Positions 10,412-19,451 of a stretch of 51,941 nt of DNA are shown in pieces; within the stretch, counting starts at the first letter, position 1; each line of letters opens with the position of its first letter. The stretch comes from Thermoplasmata archaeon. GTDB lineage: Archaea > Thermoplasmatota > Thermoplasmata > Thermoplasmatales > Thermoplasmataceae. Made by a program: the position numbers and the translations under genes. Under the pieces are notes generated by a model, which searched no databases, was not told where the DNA came from, and worked only from the letters and a program-made list of their open reading frames with translations. Location of the stretch: positions 1 to 51,941 of the forward strand of contig JAJYUG010000003.1 of assembly GCA_021792655.1 (NCBI GenBank), in the 5' to 3' direction.

Positions 10412-11614
10412 TCAATGTACGGTCTCCTTCTTGAATGCCCCTAGGAACGGAACAGACAGTGCGCATGCGGATATCACGATGCCTATGATCATGAAGAGCG
10501 ATCTGTCAGAACTGAGCTCAATTATCACCCCGCCGATTGCTCCGGAGAGAAAGGTCATTGAGAGGGCAAGCGTATTGAACAGCCCCATGATCCGCGCCAT
10601 CATATCTGAAGGTATGTGCCTGTTGAGCACCGAAAACATCGGAGGATTTATCATTCCTATCATCGCGCCCATCGCGAACACAGGGATGTAGAGTAAATAT
10701 GCTGACCTGATGAAAGTGACAGAAGCGAATGCTAGGCCGACCACCAGAAGCAGGGGCATGGCTATGCGATCCAGCCTCCCTTTCAGCCTTGCACCAGGGA
10801 TTGACCCTGCAGCTATCCCTGCGGATATCGCTATGAATATGAAACTCAGATATATTGCCGGCAGCTGGAATACATCCTGGATCATTACAGTGAATGCTAT
10901 TCCTATCATGGCAACAGCCATGTTTGCTACAAGCGTAAGAAAGAGTCCTTCCTGCAGAAATCTATCTCCTGCGAGGAACCTGAGACCTCCACGCAGTCCG
11001 TCAGCAACTGATGAAGAGTGCAGGTCTGCTTCGCGATGCCTGATAAGGAAGAGCGGTATTGCCGCAATAAGGAAGACCGCTGCCAGTGCCGTTTCGCCAG
11101 CCATAACACCAATGAACAGAAACACTCCGGACAGGATGTAACCAAAAACCTCAGCGATTGATCCGATACCGTTCATCACGGACGATCCTTTCTGATATTC
11201 CTCTTCCTTCAGAAAGATCTTGAACCATACTGCCCTCACTGCATTTGTTACATCCGAAGTAAAGCCTACTGCCACCACAGACACATATATAAAGAGGACA
11301 GCAAGTCCATAAACATGCAGGACTGCTGCAGCCATCAGCAGTAGAACTGCTGCCGACCTTGCGACTACTGCTGTTATTGCTATTGCTTTCTTGTGCCGAG
11401 ACCTGTCAATGAAAGCTCCCACTATGAAGGAGAAAAGGAGAGGAATTGAGAAGAGGCCATCTGCCAGTCCGGAAATTATTGGCGATCCGGTGATCCTGAG
11501 CGTGATCCAGATGACCATTAGGGAGAAAGCTGATATACCGGTTCTTGACACGGAGAAACTTGCCATTACCATTCGGAAATTTGTCTTCATTTCATATAAA
11601 TCATCACTTGTCAT
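10412..11614 (-). CDS. MFS transporter
   Basis: 400-aa, about 12 TM protein; GAFIDRSRHKKAIAI and repeated MFS-type helices; divergent from a wHTH regulator. Confidence 0.8.
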   Translation of the reverse strand: MTSDDLYEMKTNFRMVMASFSVSRTGISAFSLMVIWITLRITGSPIISGLADGLFSIPLLFSFIVGAFIDRSRHKKAIAITAVVARSAAVLLLMAAAVLHVYGLAVLFIYVSVVAVGFTSDVTNAVRAVWFKIFLKEEEYQKGSSVMNGIGSIAEVFGYILSGVFLFIGVMAGETALAAVFLIAAIPLFLIRHREADLHSSSVADGLRGGLRFLAGDRFLQEGLFLTLVANMAVAMIGIAFTVMIQDVFQLPAIYLSFIFIAISAGIAAGSIPGARLKGRLDRIAMPLLLVVGLAFASVTFIRSAYLLYIPVFAMGAMIGMINPPMFSVLNRHIPSDMMARIMGLFNTLALSMTFLSGAIGGVIIELSSDRSLFMIIGIVISACALSVPFLGAFKKETVH

Positions 11615-11637
11615 ATAACTTAATACCTACCTATAAC

Positions 11638-11658
11638 AATATCTTATACGTAGATATT
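11638..11658. promoter_or_regulatory. Perfect inverted repeat AATATCT-TATACGT-AGATATT between MFS gene and divergent regulator
   Basis: Direct reading, 7-7-7 inverted repeat in a 70-bp divergent intergenic region. Confidence 0.55.
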
Positions 11659-11684
11659 TAATTGATATATAAATGTAGGGTCAT

Positions 11685-12296
11685 ATGAACTCAAAGGACA
11701 GGGGGATGACCCTGGCGAATTCGTTCAAGAACCCGACAAAACTGGAAATTGTAACTGTACTCATTCAGAAAGGAAAGATGACCGTAACACAGATGTCGAG
11801 AATTATAGGAACGACAAAATCGAATCTCTACCAGGCAATAGCGGAACTCGTATCAGATGGCCTGGTGAATCCCCCTGAAGTGAAGGTTACAAAGAATTAT
11901 GTGGAAAAGTTCTACACCATAAACGAGCAGGCTTTTTCGGAGGTATCTGCGGAAGAATGGAAAGAAAGGATGTTGTCACTCAGCACAGATGACCTGAGGG
12001 ATCTTGTTGTCTCTTTTCTCCTCACCCAGTCCGTGATAATGAAGATAATGGCGGAGGAGTTCAACATGTCGGGTGATCCAGCAATGGAGAACTTCAGGGA
12101 GATTTTCAAACGCGGTTTCCTTTTTCTTTCCTATTCGAAACTTTCCAACGATTCGTATATCAAGGCCGCATCTATTTTGAAGACCGTTGAAAGCACACTC
12201 AGTGAATCGGAAAAGCAAGACAGCACGAAGAACCCAAAGAACATGCTGCTTATCGTTGGTATTCCCTCCCTGGACATTCTAAGGTTTATGAAATAA
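11685..12296 (+). CDS. winged-helix (ArsR/MarR-like) transcriptional regulator
   Basis: FKNPTKLEIVTVLIQKGKMTVTQMSRIIGTTKSNLYQAIAELVSDGLV wHTH; divergent from MFS gene. Confidence 0.75.
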   Translation: MNSKDRGMTLANSFKNPTKLEIVTVLIQKGKMTVTQMSRIIGTTKSNLYQAIAELVSDGLVNPPEVKVTKNYVEKFYTINEQAFSEVSAEEWKERMLSLSTDDLRDLVVSFLLTQSVIMKIMAEEFNMSGDPAMENFREIFKRGFLFLSYSKLSNDSYIKAASILKTVESTLSESEKQDSTKNPKNMLLIVGIPSLDILRFMK

Positions 12297-12349
12297 TTTA
12301 TTTACCGCTAAATTTCCCCGTGAGCTTTTCGCGACAAAGATCTGAGGGA

Positions 12350-13615
12350 TCAACCAGAGTTTCCTGTCGCCATTTTTTTAGCACTTGCCTTGTCCTTTAT
12401 TCTCATTATGTTGAAGAAGAAAAGGAATATAGCTATCATCAGGACATATACCGAGGAATAGGCCATTACATTGCCAGCTTCGCTTTGCTTTGATATCAGG
12501 TCTCCTCCAACGCGCAAGAAAACAGCAAGATTCAGCGCGTATATGGGTGATTTGGTGACTCTTGTGGTATCGACTTTCAATTTAAGTGTTAACGGGAAGA
12601 TAATTGGGCTATGCGCTATTATGAATAACCCGATAAAGCCGATGGCAATTGAGTGTGTTGCAGGGTCCATGAACCCGCTTTCCACGTTCATCTGTACCAG
12701 ATAAAGCGCGATTCCAACTAGTAGCCATGCATATGAGGAAATAATGCTGAATTGCATGAATGACTGGAGTTTTCCTGGACTCCTAAGTTTCCTTGTTGTA
12801 GGATCATACCTTATCGAAGTTAACACCAAGATTAAGAGGAATATTTCTGAGCTATCAAAAAGTAGCCGGTCTATGAGCATGTAGTGCCCCAGCGTTGCGA
12901 AAAACAATAAAACCGGGATCATTATTGAAGAAAAGACAAGAATACCCATTGTGACTTTTCCAATGCTCCGTATTTGTCCGAGTTCGATGCGTTCACCGAG
13001 AATATATATGATCGGAAACGACAGGAGAAGAAAGGCTACAATAGGGGATTCAATTGCTGAAGTTATAGATTCAGCGATTGAAGAAAACGACAACGCCACC
13101 AATGCAGAACCCATGATCAATTTAACTCCAAAGTTTCCAGGATTCCGCAGGGAAACCATAAACCACGTGAGAAGAAGGCCGGTAATTGCAATTAAAACAG
13201 AGCCAGTATATCTCAAAATAGCGTATTCAGAGGCATATCCTATAGAAAGGAGAAGAATACCTGGCAACATAATTACTATTATAAGATAAGAAATAGGGAG
13301 CCTCTTAAAGATAAGAAACTTGTTCATTATTTCAATTTTTTCCGCAATAAGAAGACCACCAATAACGCCGAAAACCATTAGAACGGGATGTACAGATATG
13401 TATGTTCCCAGAATGCTATTCGAGAAAAAACGATCCTGTTCTCCTAGTTTCGCCATGCCAATTGAGAAACCGATAACTAAAAACGAAATGGATGCGACGA
13501 GATAGAATAGAGTTAATTTCGAACGATTTACTGATAAAACTTGAGTCAATTGGTCACCTGCTGTAAGTAGTTGTGATCCCCTTTTCCTCTGGGCCTCTCT
13601 TGGGTCTAAATCCAA
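12350..13615 (-). CDS. NnrS-like polytopic membrane protein (large partner)
   Basis: About 12 TM; HPVLMVFGVIGGLLIAEK and THSIAIGFIGLFIIAHSPIIFPLTL resemble NnrS helices. A TTG start near 13549 would remove the overlap with the neighbour. Confidence 0.5.
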   Translation of the reverse strand: MDLDPREAQRKRGSQLLTAGDQLTQVLSVNRSKLTLFYLVASISFLVIGFSIGMAKLGEQDRFFSNSILGTYISVHPVLMVFGVIGGLLIAEKIEIMNKFLIFKRLPISYLIIVIMLPGILLLSIGYASEYAILRYTGSVLIAITGLLLTWFMVSLRNPGNFGVKLIMGSALVALSFSSIAESITSAIESPIVAFLLLSFPIIYILGERIELGQIRSIGKVTMGILVFSSIMIPVLLFFATLGHYMLIDRLLFDSSEIFLLILVLTSIRYDPTTRKLRSPGKLQSFMQFSIISSYAWLLVGIALYLVQMNVESGFMDPATHSIAIGFIGLFIIAHSPIIFPLTLKLKVDTTRVTKSPIYALNLAVFLRVGGDLISKQSEAGNVMAYSSVYVLMIAIFLFFFNIMRIKDKASAKKMATGNSG

Positions 13616-13988
13616 CCGTCATCAAGTTATAAGTATGTATTACCATGGACAGAAGTAGAGCCAAAACTGCCGGAGCGAACAATATTTTCAGCTGATAGAC
13701 ATTCATCGCCACTCCGAGTAATATAATCGCAATATTCAGAAGACTTATTTCTATTTTTATTGTGTTCACATTAAATGGTATTCGCCTAGCATATGATGGT
13801 ACCATTATGTTTGTGACTCCGAATATCATGGAAGTAACGAAACCAAACAGCCAGATAAGCGAAATGCTTTCAGATGTCACTGGTATTTCGAATACGCCCC
13901 TTAACAGAAATAACGTGGTACCGGCAAGAAGATAAATAAAAGCCTGACCAAAATACCTCATGTTTATCGAAATATACTCGTTATCCAT
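13554..13988 (-). CDS. small 4-TM membrane protein, possibly NnrS-like partner
   Basis: WLFGFVTSMIFGVTNIMVPSYARR; overlaps/abuts the 12350..13615 gene on the same strand. Confidence 0.5.
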   Translation of the reverse strand: MDNEYISINMRYFGQAFIYLLAGTTLFLLRGVFEIPVTSESISLIWLFGFVTSMIFGVTNIMVPSYARRIPFNVNTIKIEISLLNIAIILLGVAMNVYQLKILFAPAVLALLLSMVIHTYNLMTVGFRPKRGPEEKGITTTYSR

Positions 13989-14049
13989 GATTTCACACCG
14001 GACCCTATCCTATACCTGACCATCATCTCTGCATAAGGATAACATTGAC

Positions 14050-14065
14050 CCCTAATTTTTTAGGG
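14050..14065. promoter_or_regulatory. Palindrome site A: CCCTAA-TTTT-TTAGGG
   Basis: Perfect 6-4-6 inverted repeat, 62 nt upstream of ORF 13554..13988. Confidence 0.6.
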
Positions 14066-14239
14066 ATTATACAAATGTTTTTCAACCTACCATCTAATTG
14101 AACAAAAATTCTTAACAAAGTGTTACGCCCACCATACAAATGTTAAGGTAATACGTATATCAAAACTCGTGAGATATATCAAGGTTACCAAGTTTGCCGC
14201 TGAACTTAATCGTTAAGTACACGCTGAACCTGCGTAAAT

Positions 14240-14722
14240 ATGGACACAAAGAGATTTAAAAGACTGAATTACACCGCAATTTCTCCTGATCTGTATAAAG
14301 CACTTTCTGGATTAGAAATGTATGTGCATTCCTCGAAACTAGAAGATCCGCTTCTCGAACTCATCAAACTGAGAGCTTCGCAGATAAATCAATGCGGATG
14401 GTGCATTGATATGCACACAAAGGACGCTTTGATAAATGGTGAATCATCCCAGAGGCTGTTTCTTGTCAGTTCTTGGAGAGATGCACCACAGTTCAGCCAA
14501 AGAGAGAAACTAGCTCTGGAGTGGTGTGAAGCCATAACAAATATATCAAAGAGTGATATCGATGATGTCTTATACCAGAAAATGTTAAATGAATTCGGAG
14601 AAAAGGAACTTGTTGCTTTGACGGCATCAGTCGTCGCCATCAATGCTTGGAATCGTTTTAACATAGCATTCCGAGCAATCCCCGGAACCTACGAGCCAAA
14701 GAACGATACAATAAAGAAATGA
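14240..14722 (+). CDS. AhpD-like carboxymuconolactone decarboxylase family protein
   Basis: LLELIKLRASQINQCGWCIDMHTKDA CxxC motif of the AhpD/CMD family. Confidence 0.88.
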   Translation: MDTKRFKRLNYTAISPDLYKALSGLEMYVHSSKLEDPLLELIKLRASQINQCGWCIDMHTKDALINGESSQRLFLVSSWRDAPQFSQREKLALEWCEAITNISKSDIDDVLYQKMLNEFGEKELVALTASVVAINAWNRFNIAFRAIPGTYEPKNDTIKK

Positions 14723-14766
14723 ATTATAGGTTTCATAAAAAGTGGCCGTCAACTCTTTTGCTTATT

Positions 14767-15414
14767 TCAAGCGTATTTTCCCGATGCGAGTTTTCGTTCA
14801 ACCTCTTCGTGATCTCCTTCGCTGGGAAATGGGACCACTATATGGAGGCCTTCGATATCGGTAGTCGCTTTTATTCCTCTTTTCTTCCCTCGTGGAACTA
14901 TTATTAAGCTACCGGGTTTCAACATAACTTCTGTCTCGTCAACAGTGGCGGTTCCCGTACCTTTGAAAACATGGAAAATCAAGTCAACATCTGGGGAGTG
15001 AACTGGTATAAACTGACCAGCTTTAATATAGGTGACAAGCACACCATACTTATCGTTTGAAAACACCGGGACTGCAGTAAACCTGCGCTCATTATAGGAT
15101 CTGCTTCTGTCATAGTCCGTGATAATAACAGATTCGCCCTTATCATTTTCCGCGGATTTGACGAAATGACCAACCCAAACCCCATCCTTGCGCTGTTCTG
15201 CATAGTATTTTTCAATATTCACAGGTAGACCGACATGTTCCATTTGCATGAGAAGGTGATCGGGTTCATGATCCACGACTACATCCAGAGTCTCTCCTTC
15301 ATTCAATTTTTTAAACTCATTAAAAATAGTTTCATGTCTGATTCGCTGGTCTAGCTTTCTGGCATCGATGGTTCTTCTTTCCTGACTTTCTACAGTCATA
15401 TGTTTCGAATCCAA
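14767..15414 (-). CDS. DUF2249-cupin fusion protein
   Basis: N-term TIDARKLDQRIRHETIFNEFKKLNEGETLDVVVDHEPDHLLMQM (DUF2249-like) then cupin HSPDVDLIFHVFKGTGTATVDETEVMLKPGSLIIVPRG. ATG at 15399 is the likelier start than TTG at 15414. Confidence 0.75.
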   Translation of the reverse strand: MDSKHMTVESQERRTIDARKLDQRIRHETIFNEFKKLNEGETLDVVVDHEPDHLLMQMEHVGLPVNIEKYYAEQRKDGVWVGHFVKSAENDKGESVIITDYDRSRSYNERRFTAVPVFSNDKYGVLVTYIKAGQFIPVHSPDVDLIFHVFKGTGTATVDETEVMLKPGSLIIVPRGKKRGIKATTDIEGLHIVVPFPSEGDHEEVERKLASGKYA

Positions 15415-15433
15415 ACAGATATTTGATCTTGGT

Positions 15434-15449
15434 CCCTAAGTATTTAGGC
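15434..15449. promoter_or_regulatory. Palindrome site B: CCCTAA-GTAT-TTAGGC
   Basis: 35 nt upstream of ATG 15399 of the DUF2249-cupin gene. Confidence 0.65.
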
Positions 15450-15549
15450 ACCCCCTTATTTGTCCTGAAACTACAATGATCAACCCAAACTCAGTCCGAG
15501 AATCGGGGAGTCACCACAAATGAATACTATTATTAAATATGGATATAAA

Positions 15550-15566
15550 GGAGGGTTTAATCCTCC
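15550..15566 (-). terminator. Hairpin GGAGG-N7-CCTCC followed by TTTATAT on the minus strand, downstream of pyruvate oxidase
   Basis: Direct reading of an inverted repeat just past the poxB stop. Confidence 0.4.
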
Positions 15567-15570
15567 AGAA

Positions 15571-17259
15571 TCATTGCTTTAATTCTACCTCTGGTTTGTA
15601 TCCAATTCTCTCCTTCACACCAGCTACGATATATCCCTTGGCCTGATCAAAACTGATTTTCGGAGGTACAGGTTTCGCGTTCTGATCTACTAAGGCCTCT
15701 AGGAGAAATGGTCCCTGGCTTTTCAGCATAGCGTCTACTGCCGCTTCAATTTCGACATCGTTGGCGATCCTTTGTGTGTCTATTCCATAAGCGGAAGCCA
15801 ATGACGAGAATTCTGGGTTGACAAGATCGACTCCCCACTGTGGGTAACCCATCACTTCCTGTTCGAATTTGATCATTGCCAATTTACTGTTGTTGAAAAC
15901 CACAATCTTAACCGGTATGTTGTATTTCTTAATTGTGGCAAGTTCCATTATTGTCATGGTCATTCCTCCATCTCCGACGATAGAAATCACCTGTCTATCT
16001 GTTGATAATGAAACACCAATCCCCCCAGGCAATGAACACCCCATGGAAGCCAGACCACCAGAGAAGAGAAATCTCTGTCCCGATCTCGCTCCAAAGTGAC
16101 GAGCTATCCAGACTGTTGTATTTCCGGTGTCCCCAACGATTACAGCATTGGGATCAGCTTTTTGAGAGATTACCCTCGCTAGTCTAGCAGGATTAATGAA
16201 TCCGTAATTTCTGGATTCTAATTCCTGTAGTTCCCGGTTCCATGATTTTATCTCTGAAGCAAATTGTAACCCGAACTTTTTCTTCTTTTCCGAGACGCTT
16301 TTTATGATTGAGGTCAGGAACGTGTGAGAATCCGACAGAACAGCAAAATCGACAGGAAATTCTCTTCCGATGTTGCCACCATCTATATCCACCTGGATAA
16401 TCTTCGCTTTTTCTGAAATGAATCGCTGATATGGATAAGTAGTACCGATTGCGATAATCAGATCAGTTTTGGCCATTGCTTCCATGGATGGCTTTGATCC
16501 TAGAAGACCAAGAGCACCCAGAACTCTTGGATTATCGTCTGAAAAGATTCCCTTGCCAAGCAACGCATATATAATCGGAGCACCTATTTTCTCGGATAGA
16601 TCTGTTATCCATTGCTGCTCGTTAATCGAGCCAGAGCCGACAAGCAATACCGGAGATTTGCTTTCATCTATTGCTTTTGAGATTTCCGAAAGGTCTGGAT
16701 TGAAAACTGGAATCGGACTATACGTGCTCAAAGTCTTTGGAACCTCTATGTTCTCGGTAAGTATGTCGACAGGTATGTCGAGATGTGCTACACCGCTATT
16801 TCTTTTCGATTCCCTGATAGCCCTGGAAATCAGATACGGTGCGGATTTCGCCTCGACTACTATTCTGTTAAAAATGCTCACGTCATCAAACAGTTTAGTC
16901 ATGTTGACTTCCTGATGGTAATCGTGACCTATCATCTCCATGCCCACCTGACCGGTGATCGCTATGACAGGAGCCTTGTCCATTTTAGCATCGTATAAAC
17001 CGTTTAACAGATGTATAGAGCCGGGACCGGAAGTCCCAAAACATGCCGCCGGGCTCCTATTCAGTTTTGCGTCAAAGGAGGCAGCAAAGGCTCCTCCTTC
17101 CTCGTGTCTAACCTGGATGTACTTAAGTGAACCTTTTTTCCTGATAGCTTCCACGAGTGGATCAATAGAATCGCCTGGAACTCCGTATATTCTGCGCACA
17201 CCTCCATCAACTAAATAATCTACAATGATTTCTGCTACTGACTTTTGCATCATTATCAC
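15571..17259 (-). CDS. poxB: thiamine-diphosphate enzyme, pyruvate oxidase / pyruvate:quinone oxidoreductase type
   Basis: YGVPGDSIDPLVEAI, VRHEEGGAFAASFDAKLNRSPAACFGTSGPG, GDGGMTMTIMELATIKKYNIPVKIVVFNN (ThDP motif). Confidence 0.8.
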   Translation of the reverse strand: MIMMQKSVAEIIVDYLVDGGVRRIYGVPGDSIDPLVEAIRKKGSLKYIQVRHEEGGAFAASFDAKLNRSPAACFGTSGPGSIHLLNGLYDAKMDKAPVIAITGQVGMEMIGHDYHQEVNMTKLFDDVSIFNRIVVEAKSAPYLISRAIRESKRNSGVAHLDIPVDILTENIEVPKTLSTYSPIPVFNPDLSEISKAIDESKSPVLLVGSGSINEQQWITDLSEKIGAPIIYALLGKGIFSDDNPRVLGALGLLGSKPSMEAMAKTDLIIAIGTTYPYQRFISEKAKIIQVDIDGGNIGREFPVDFAVLSDSHTFLTSIIKSVSEKKKKFGLQFASEIKSWNRELQELESRNYGFINPARLARVISQKADPNAVIVGDTGNTTVWIARHFGARSGQRFLFSGGLASMGCSLPGGIGVSLSTDRQVISIVGDGGMTMTIMELATIKKYNIPVKIVVFNNSKLAMIKFEQEVMGYPQWGVDLVNPEFSSLASAYGIDTQRIANDVEIEAAVDAMLKSQGPFLLEALVDQNAKPVPPKISFDQAKGYIVAGVKERIGYKPEVELKQ

Positions 17260-17294
17260 TAACGAGATATCATTCCGATGGTTTCATTGTTAAT

Positions 17295-17310
17295 CCCTTT
17301 GTTTTTAGGG
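17295..17310. promoter_or_regulatory. Palindrome site C (degenerate): CCCTTT-GTTT-TTAGGG
   Basis: 36 nt upstream of the GTG start (17259) of poxB. Confidence 0.5.
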
Positions 17311-17479
17311 GCTACATCTCTAAAAGTAATGTTACCTCCAATTTTACCGGATACCAGTGCTAGAGTCACGCCTCTCGTAAAATAGAGGGGCATTGTGCAG
17401 AGGCAATGACAGCCATGGGTTGTGTAATCAAGCCCACTGCTGCTACGTCACTTTTAAGTAATAGGGGTCAATAATAAAC

Positions 17480-18115
17480 ATGATCTCTTTGATAGAAGCT
17501 GAACTGGAATTTGAATCACCCATGAACTGGATCAAATCAATAGTAAAAAAACATTCAGCTATGATTAAGATCAGAGATATACGCAGAAGCGAGGAAGGCG
17601 TTAAAGACCTTGTTGATTTTTTTGTTCCTCTTAATACTGCCGATGGTTCACAGAAGGAAATCTTTAAGCTCGTTGGAAATCAAAATAACAGCATGGTCAT
17701 GATCGACGATAACCACACAACTGCTATTGTTGATGCAGACAAATGTGCTATATGTAAAACGATGCTGAACTGGGACCTATTTCTCATAGAGGCACACACG
17801 AATGGTGTAGGTGACATTATCATGCGTTTGCTTGCGCCAGATGAAGAAACAGTGTCAGGGTTTCTCGGTAGGCTTGAAGCTGATGGTGTCAAATTTAAAT
17901 TAATTAAAAAGCATAACCTGAACAAGAAAAAAGAAATAACCGCCAGACAGGAATTCGTGGTAAGAACTGCTCTCGATCTTGGATTTTTCGATTATCCGAA
18001 AAAAGTTAACTTAGAAGGACTCTCAAAGCGATTGAACGTTTCCTATGTTACTCTGGCCGAAATCTTGAGACGGGCGGAGAAAAATATAATATCCTTATAC
18101 TTGAAGAAAAACTAG
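17480..18115 (+). CDS. HTH-10 (bacterio-opsin activator/NarO-like) transcriptional regulator with CxxC
   Basis: C-terminal TARQEFVVRTALDLGFFDYPKKVNLEGLSKRLNVSYVTLAEILRRAEKNII is an HTH-10 domain; KCAICKTML Cys pair in the sensor part. Confidence 0.85.
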   Translation: MISLIEAELEFESPMNWIKSIVKKHSAMIKIRDIRRSEEGVKDLVDFFVPLNTADGSQKEIFKLVGNQNNSMVMIDDNHTTAIVDADKCAICKTMLNWDLFLIEAHTNGVGDIIMRLLAPDEETVSGFLGRLEADGVKFKLIKKHNLNKKKEITARQEFVVRTALDLGFFDYPKKVNLEGLSKRLNVSYVTLAEILRRAEKNIISLYLKKN

Positions 18116-18176
18116 ATTCTAAAATAGAGATGAGTAATTCAGTGCCTCAGGCAGTGCTTATCGAACTATTGCATTT

Positions 18177-18635
18177 TTATACTTTGATCGCAGCATCCGT
18201 TTGAGAACGGATAAGATCACTTGCGGCTAAAGCGGCGGGGTATAAGACCTCTTCTTCCAGTGAAATATGGTGTATCAGTTCGTCGGCTATACCACTGATT
18301 TCATCGCTTGAAAAAGAACTGAATTGTTTTCTCGCATGGTCGACGACGTTAACCATGGACCTGTGTTCCTCCAGCATTTCTCCGTAATTTTCCCTAAAAT
18401 TATTGCTGGCGTCGATAAACTCCTTGCTTTCACTTCCGACTGATTCGCTTGTCCTGCCCTTAAGGAACTTTAACAAAGGTACCACAGACACGTTTTCGCG
18501 TTCCATATGGCATTTGAAAGAACAGAGTATATCGGAGAACGCGCTTCCCAATGGATTTTCTTCCTTAGAAACGCTTTCCAGTTTCCTGACCAGTTCCTCA
18601 TGCTCTTCATCCAATAACGACCTACTATCTGTCAT
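18177..18635 (-). CDS. hemerythrin (HHE cation-binding) domain protein
   Basis: DEEHEELVRKL, HMERENVSVVPLL, EEHRSMV, HHISLEEEVLYPAAL pattern. Confidence 0.85.
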   Translation of the reverse strand: MTDSRSLLDEEHEELVRKLESVSKEENPLGSAFSDILCSFKCHMERENVSVVPLLKFLKGRTSESVGSESKEFIDASNNFRENYGEMLEEHRSMVNVVDHARKQFSSFSSDEISGIADELIHHISLEEEVLYPAALAASDLIRSQTDAAIKV

Positions 18636-18669
18636 AACTTATTATTTGTCTCATGTTAATCTGATTTCT

Positions 18670-18685
18670 CCCGAAAAGTTTAGGG
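18670..18685. promoter_or_regulatory. Palindrome site D: CCCGAA-AAGT-TTAGGG
   Basis: 35 nt upstream of the hemerythrin ATG at 18635. Confidence 0.65.
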
Positions 18686-18818
18686 ATACTTGCTAATAGT
18701 ATCTGGCTTAAAGGGCCATTTTAAGCATTCTCTGCGTTGCCTATCAATAGAAAGCCTAAGTATTCATTCAACAGGTGAATGGTAATAATCACTCTAGAGC
18801 CTTTAAGGCGTAACTTCT

Positions 18819-19166
18819 TCAGCTCTTGCTAAGAATACTTTTTAATGCCACCGCATTGTTGTGTTCTTCATTCCTTGAGGAAAAAATTAACGTGACTATA
18901 GGATGTGTAGAGATTATCTGCTGGAGTAGAGTTACTGAGTTGTTACCTGATAATTCCTGGCTATATTTTTCCACGAATGTGTCCCATTTACTGTCTTCAT
19001 GATTAAACCATTTTCTTAGCTCAGTTGATGGCCCGATCTCTCTTAGCCAAAGATCAACATGTGCTTTTTCTTTTGCAATGCCTCTCGGCCAGAGGCGTTC
19101 CACAAGAACCCGATATCCATCACTTTCGGAATAAGGCGCGTAGATTCTTTTCAAATTCACGGTCAT
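18819..19166 (-). CDS. DUF488 family protein (short YeaO-like type)
   Basis: VNLKRIYAPYSESDGYRVLVERLWPRGIAKEKAHVDLWLREIGPSTELRKWF. Confidence 0.92.
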   Translation of the reverse strand: MTVNLKRIYAPYSESDGYRVLVERLWPRGIAKEKAHVDLWLREIGPSTELRKWFNHEDSKWDTFVEKYSQELSGNNSVTLLQQIISTHPIVTLIFSSRNEEHNNAVALKSILSKS

Positions 19167-19325
19167 ATGGACGGATTTAACTCCAGACTATAACATTTAT
19201 TATTTAGACACTTATCTTTATGGATTCGCATGTCTGTCGAGAATCTTTGTGAGTGGCCGATCCTGAACTTTTTGCCGTTGAATGCCCAAACAGTTTCGGC
19301 TTAACATAAACCACCCATCTGTATT

Positions 19326-19451
19326 CTATTTATCCTGTTTAACAGAGATATCGGCAAACGCAGGCGATTCCCATTCCCATACATCGGCGAGATAATCGTC
19401 GAGTCCGAATGATGAATTTATTTTGGAAACATCCGTAGTTTTGTCTCTCAT
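19326..19451 (-). CDS. 41-aa small ORF (MRDKTTDVSKINSSFGLDDYLADVWEWESPAFADISVKQDK)
   Basis: Manual translation; ATG to TAG, acidic, GAAGGATAAGG just upstream; isolated in a gene-poor gap. Confidence 0.3.
   Translation of the reverse strand: MRDKTTDVSKINSSFGLDDYLADVWEWESPAFADISVKQDK

Noticed and set aside
10412-11614. MFS protein considered as NarK nitrate transporter
   Set aside because: No NarK signature recognised, it lies outside the respiratory island and is paired with its own regulator and operator.
18721-18809. Inverted repeats GCTTAAA-N7-TTTAAGC and GCCTTTAAGGC between hemerythrin and DUF488
   Set aside because: Between a gene start and another gene's end, unclear association; insufficient to call operator or terminator.
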